This document shows positions 7,270-9,701 of a DNA stretch of 9,701 nt, one piece after another (positions within the stretch are counted from its first letter, which is position 1; each line of letters opens with the position of its first letter). Position numbers and translations under genes: made by a program. Source of the stretch: Micavibrio sp. UBA2020 (GTDB lineage: Bacteria > Pseudomonadota > Alphaproteobacteria > Micavibrionales > UBA2020); assembly GCA_002334985.1 (NCBI GenBank), contig DDBY01000163.1, positions 5,103 through 14,803 on the forward strand, written 5' to 3'. Under the pieces are notes generated by a model. It did not search any database. It had not been told where the DNA came from and saw nothing but the letters and a program-made list of their open reading frames with translations.

Positions 7270-9395
7270 GCCGGTGCTGCCAGATACTGCATCACGTTTT
7301 CAATCATTTTATGCCCCGCATAGCCGTGCATCGACAGCACGGATTCCGGATGGAACTGCACCGCCCATGCGGGCAGCGTTTTGTGGGCAATCGCCATGAT
7401 GACGCCGTTTTCGTTTTCGGCAATCACATCAAGCTCCGCGGGCAGCGTTTCCTTGCGGCCATAGATGGAATGATAGGCGCCGACCGTGCAGGGCGTCGGC
7501 ATATCGCCGAAAAGTGCATGCTGCGCAGGATTAATCGTCCATGTCTTGCCGTGGCGCGGTGTCTCCAGATAGCCAAGCGTCCCGCCGAAGGCTTCGAACA
7601 TGCCCTGCAGCCCGAGGCAAACGCCGAATTGCGGTACGCCCGCCGCGGCCACTGCGCGTACAGTTTCCGGTACCTTGAATTGCGACGGCAGACCGGGGCC
7701 GGGCGAGTGCAAAATCAAATGCGGTTTATGCGCCAGCAATGTTTCAATCGGTGCGCCGTGGCGGTAGGTGATGGCGGTTGCGCCCGTCTGGCGGATGTAA
7801 TCGGCAAGGGTATGGACGAAAGAATCTTCGTTATCGATAAGGATAACGGTTTTGCCCGCGCCCGTTTGTGCGGCGGGGCGATGGCTGGGTTTTGGCACGT
7901 CACCCGCAAGGATGCGGCGGAAGGATTGCGCCTTGGTATGCGTTTCCGCCGCTTCTTCGGCGGGGATGGAATCGTAAACAATACTCGCGCCTGATTGGTA
8001 ATGCGCGGTGCCGTCCTTGATGTGCAGCGTGCGGATGGTGATGCCGGTATTCACATCGCCGTTCAAATGCAGTGCGCCGACGGCCGCGCCGTAAAAACGG
8101 CGGGCGGCGGGTTCTTGCTGTTCGATAATTTTGGCGGCTTCGGTTTTGGGGGCGCCTGTCAGCGTGACCGCCCACATGTGCGACAAAAACGCATCGATGC
8201 CGTCGAAGCCATCGCGCAGTTGGCCTTCGACGTGGTCAACGGTGTGGAAAAGCCCGGCATAGGTTTCAATCTGGCGGCGGGCGAGCAGGCGGGTGGAACC
8301 GGGCACGCAAATCCGCGCCTTGTCGTTGCGGTCGACGTCGGTGCACATCGTCAGCTCCGCCGCGTCCTTGGCGGAATTGAGAAGCCCGCGCAGGATTTCT
8401 GCGTCTTCAATCACGGCGGCGTCGCCGGGTGTGCGGCTGCGGCGCGCGGTGCCGGAAATGGGGCAGCTCTCCACGCGTTTGCCTTCGACCCGCACGAACA
8501 TTTCGGGCGATGCACCGACCAGTTGTTCGGCGCCCATCTGCATCAGGAACTCGTAAGGGGAGGGATTGATGCGGCGGATGTTGCGGAACAATTGCGACGG
8601 CGGCTGCGCGCAAGGTGCGCTGAACACGCGGCTCAGCACGACTTCGAATACGTCGCCCTTGCGGATATGCTCCTTCGCGCGCGTGACCATGGCGGCATAG
8701 GCGTCGTCGTCCATGTTGCTGCGAATATCCGCGCTATCGGCGGGGGCGGCGGGTTTGCCTGCGCGCAAAGCTTCGCGCGCAAGGCCGTCTGTGCCCATAT
8801 CGCCAAAAGAAAATTCAAAATCGCGCCGCGAGAGCGTTTCCTTGCGGCGGTCGAGCAGATAGATGCTGTCCGGCAGGTACAGGTGGAACAGCGCGGCGTC
8901 TTCCGCGCGCGGGTGTTTCAGCGCAATGGGGTTGAAACAGAACAAAAGGTCATAGGCAAAGGCGCCGTAAAACCCGGCGAAGCTGTCCGCGCTATCGCTC
9001 TGGCGGATGATATGGCGCAGCGGCGAGAGGGGGGACGGCTGGCGGGAGCGTTCTTCTTCGCTGAAAACCTCTGTGCCCGGGTGAATAGTGCAGACGAGGG
9101 TCTGGGCGTTTTCTTGCGCGGCGGTGAAGGCCTCATCGGGCGTTTTTGCGAAAAACGCGGCCAGCAGGGCAATGATTTTTTCACCGCGGATGTTTAGCGC
9201 GCTGAAAACGGTGCGGCCGTTATATCCGCGCACCTCCAGCGGCGGGGCGGCGAAGCCGATATCCCAGCGCGAATAGCGCCCCGGATAATCCGTGTCGGAG
9301 GCCATATAAAGCCCGCGTGCGCTATCAAGTGCGCCGACAAGAAAGTCGAGCCCTTGCGCATAGTCGAGCGTTGTGTCGCGTGATGTGATTTTCAT
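7266..9395 (-). CDS. trpE(G): Fused anthranilate synthase, TrpE and TrpG domains in one polypeptide
   Basis: This enzyme converts chorismate and glutamine to anthranilate, the first and normally tryptophan-inhibited step. From ATG 9395 it has 709 residues, close to rhizobial TrpE(G). The N-terminal TrpE domain includes DYPGRYSRWD (36-45), like the equivalent rhizobial segment. The chorismate-binding domain (about 225-490) shows GASPEMFVRV (294-303), CPISGT (311-316), LTMCTDVDRNDKAR (348-361), HTVDHVEG (384-391) and LTGAPK (412-417). After a short linker, the class I amidotransferase begins at about 517 (VILIDNEDSFVHTL), with SPGPG (564-568), nucleophile Cys593 in GVCLGLQ, and His682/Glu684 in QFHPES. 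Start choice is uncertain: an in-frame TTG at 9410 would add five residues, and neither start has a strong Shine-Dalgarno. It lies about 90 nt after the trpL stop, so the attenuator would control it. Its TGA overlaps the trpD ATG. Confidence 0.97.
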   Translation of the reverse strand: MKITSRDTTLDYAQGLDFLVGALDSARGLYMASDTDYPGRYSRWDIGFAAPPLEVRGYNGRTVFSALNIRGEKIIALLAAFFAKTPDEAFTAAQENAQTLVCTIHPGTEVFSEEERSRQPSPLSPLRHIIRQSDSADSFAGFYGAFAYDLLFCFNPIALKHPRAEDAALFHLYLPDSIYLLDRRKETLSRRDFEFSFGDMGTDGLAREALRAGKPAAPADSADIRSNMDDDAYAAMVTRAKEHIRKGDVFEVVLSRVFSAPCAQPPSQLFRNIRRINPSPYEFLMQMGAEQLVGASPEMFVRVEGKRVESCPISGTARRSRTPGDAAVIEDAEILRGLLNSAKDAAELTMCTDVDRNDKARICVPGSTRLLARRQIETYAGLFHTVDHVEGQLRDGFDGIDAFLSHMWAVTLTGAPKTEAAKIIEQQEPAARRFYGAAVGALHLNGDVNTGITIRTLHIKDGTAHYQSGASIVYDSIPAEEAAETHTKAQSFRRILAGDVPKPSHRPAAQTGAGKTVILIDNEDSFVHTLADYIRQTGATAITYRHGAPIETLLAHKPHLILHSPGPGLPSQFKVPETVRAVAAAGVPQFGVCLGLQGMFEAFGGTLGYLETPRHGKTWTINPAQHALFGDMPTPCTVGAYHSIYGRKETLPAELDVIAENENGVIMAIAHKTLPAWAVQFHPESVLSMHGYAGHKMIENVMQYLAAPA

Positions 9396-9416
9396 GTTCC
9401 GGAACCGCAAATATCC

Positions 9417-9437
9417 CGCGAACGGCGGGCGTTCGCG
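9417..9437 (-). other. Perfect 8-bp hairpin just upstream of trpE(G)
   Basis: CGCGAACG, loop CCCGC, CGTTCGCG forms a perfect 8-bp GC-rich stem. It ends 6 nt before the possible TTG start (9410) and 21 nt before ATG 9395. No T-tract follows, so it is not an intrinsic terminator. It could affect ribosome access to trpE(G) or protect the mRNA 5' end; this role is inference only. A perfect palindrome GTTCCGGAAC (9396-9405) directly abuts the ATG. Confidence 0.5.
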
Positions 9438-9470
9438 CAGGTGTCAACAATAAGACTTTCAGGGGGAAAA

Positions 9471-9501
9471 AGACAGAAAAATGGCGGTTAGCTCCGCCAC
9501 C
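9471..9501 (-). terminator. Intrinsic terminator of the trp attenuator
   Basis: The stem is TGGCGG (9499-9494) with CCGCCA (9487-9482), extendable by two G-U pairs to 9501 and 9480, with loop AGCTAA. It is followed by TTTTT (9481-9477), CTGTC, and TTTTT (9471-9467). The 5' arm contains the second Trp codon of trpL, and the loop contains its stop codon. Termination here would release a leader RNA of roughly 90 nt. A ribosome held at the Trp codons would physically cover the 5' arm and allow read-through into trpE(G). Hairpin, T-tract and placement are seen in the sequence; the regulation is inferred from trp attenuators in general. Confidence 0.85.
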
Positions 9502-9562
9502 AACGCAGGGGGCGGACGAAAGACGCGGCGGCGGTGCCGATATAGGATGCGCTCATTGCCAT
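9488..9562 (-). CDS. trpL: trp operon leader peptide
   Basis: This 24-codon ORF begins ATG GCA ATG and ends with residues RPLRWWRS and TAA. Trp codons at 9502-9500 and 9499-9497 are adjacent and lie three and four codons from the stop. A short peptide with tandem Trp directly upstream of trpE(G), overlapping an intrinsic terminator, is the hallmark of ribosome-mediated trp attenuation. Its role would be to sense charged tRNA-Trp, not to act as an enzyme. A second in-frame ATG at 9556 is possible. No Shine-Dalgarno is seen before either ATG, and the predicted transcription start falls on the first ATG, so the mRNA may be leaderless, as described for rhizobial trpL. Rhizobial leader peptides are shorter with three Trp codons; this one is longer with two. 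Confidence 0.88.
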   Translation of the reverse strand: MAMSASYIGTAAASFVRPLRWWRS

Positions 9563-9568
9563 ATCCCC

Positions 9569-9598
9569 ATCGAACCACGCGGCGCGGGGACTTGTCAA
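9569..9598 (-). promoter_or_regulatory. trpLp: Candidate sigma70 promoter of the trp operon
   Basis: A perfect -35 hexamer TTGACA (9598-9593) is followed by an 18-nt spacer and TTCGAT (9574-9569), which matches the -10 consensus at three positions including the final AT. The predicted start nucleotide 7 nt further is the A of the trpL ATG at 9562. The -35 match and its position upstream of trpL support the call; the -10 is weak. No clear operator is seen, although the -35 lies in a short dyad CTTG-A-CAAG (9599-9591). Confidence 0.65.
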
Positions 9599-9701
9599 GG
9601 ATTCGCAGTGGCTACGGCGCATGTTTGCGTGTGGGGCGCGCCGCTGCGGGCGTTTGGGCAGCATGCTGCAAGCCCTCTGCTGCCTGCAAAAGTATTCCGG
9701 A
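9599..9701. other. Edge sequence upstream of the trp promoter, no assignable gene
   Basis: About 100 nt separate the promoter from the window edge. Short open frames exist on both strands: a minus-strand frame open from the edge to a TAG near 9614, and plus-strand frames starting near 9609 and 9620. None shows a recognisable motif, so either the tail of an upstream gene or the start of a divergent gene remains possible. A perfect 12-bp palindrome GCAGCATGCTGC lies at 9658-9669 without evident function. Confidence 0.3.

Noticed and set aside
7995..9197. 400-codon plus-strand open frame opposite trpE(G)
   Set aside because: It is the antisense shadow of a GC-rich gene whose sense frame carries every anthranilate synthase motif. 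The antisense product is low in recognisable motifs and has no promoter or ribosome-binding site.
9405..9447. Second promoter after the attenuator, from TTGACA at 9447-9442
   Set aside because: The -35-like hexamer is perfect, but no acceptable -10 lies 16-19 nt downstream; the spacer falls on the GC-rich hairpin.
9658..9669. Perfect palindrome GCAGCATGCTGC as an operator
   Set aside because: Single occurrence about 60 bp upstream of the -35 element, no second copy near the promoter, and no matching known operator; chance is plausible in this GC-rich sequence.
1..9701. CRISPR arrays, insertion sequences, tRNA or rRNA genes, phage or defence genes
   Set aside because: No regularly spaced repeats, transposase motifs, terminal inverted repeats, tRNA-like cloverleaf or defence-type domains were seen; the window is almost fully occupied by biosynthesis and transport genes.

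Overview
The window holds one minus-strand block of nine tightly packed genes. It reads as a complete tryptophan biosynthesis operon, trpL-trpE(G)-trpD-trpC-trpF-trpB-trpA, followed by three genes of an ABC-type export system (periplasmic adaptor, LolC/E- or MacB-like permease, ATPase). Transcription runs from about position 9562 down to position 1. The ATPase gene runs off the left edge, so its C-terminal part is missing. No convincing plus-strand gene was found.

The organism is probably an alphaproteobacterium. DNA is GC-rich, and anthranilate synthase is a single fused TrpE-TrpG polypeptide of about 709 residues, closely resembling the rhizobial TrpE(G) type (DYPGRY motif near the N-terminus, chorismate-binding domain, then a C-terminal glutamine amidotransferase). 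The Trp-rich leader peptide upstream also fits the rhizobial pattern. The genus cannot be named. Many described alphaproteobacteria keep trp genes in separate clusters, so a single uninterrupted trpE(G)DCFBA operon is a notable arrangement.

Layout, in transcription order. 9701-9599: edge sequence with no assignable gene. 9598-9569: candidate sigma70 promoter (TTGACA, 18-bp spacer, TTCGAT). 9562-9488: a 24-codon leader ORF, trpL, with two adjacent Trp codons near its end. 9501-9471: a GC-rich hairpin plus T-tracts whose 5' arm contains the second Trp codon and whose loop contains the leader stop codon; this is a transcription attenuator. 9437-9417: a second hairpin just upstream of trpE(G). 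9395-2815: trpE(G), D, C, F, B, A, joined by ATGA overlaps (E/D, C/F, F/B), an 11-nt overlap (B/A) or a 7-nt gap (D/C). 2763-1: adaptor, permease and ATPase, separated from trpA by only about 50-80 nt without a visible terminator, so read-through from the trp operon is likely.

Together the trp genes convert chorismate to tryptophan: TrpE(G) makes anthranilate, TrpD adds phosphoribosyl, TrpF isomerises, TrpC closes the indole ring, and TrpA/TrpB release indole and couple it to serine. The leader peptide would sense charged tRNA-Trp. The substrate of the ABC exporter cannot be read from sequence. The most interesting features are the attenuator, in which a ribosome stalled on the Trp codons would sit directly on the terminator arm, the apparently leaderless trpL, the linked exporter, and a likely ATT start codon on the adaptor gene.
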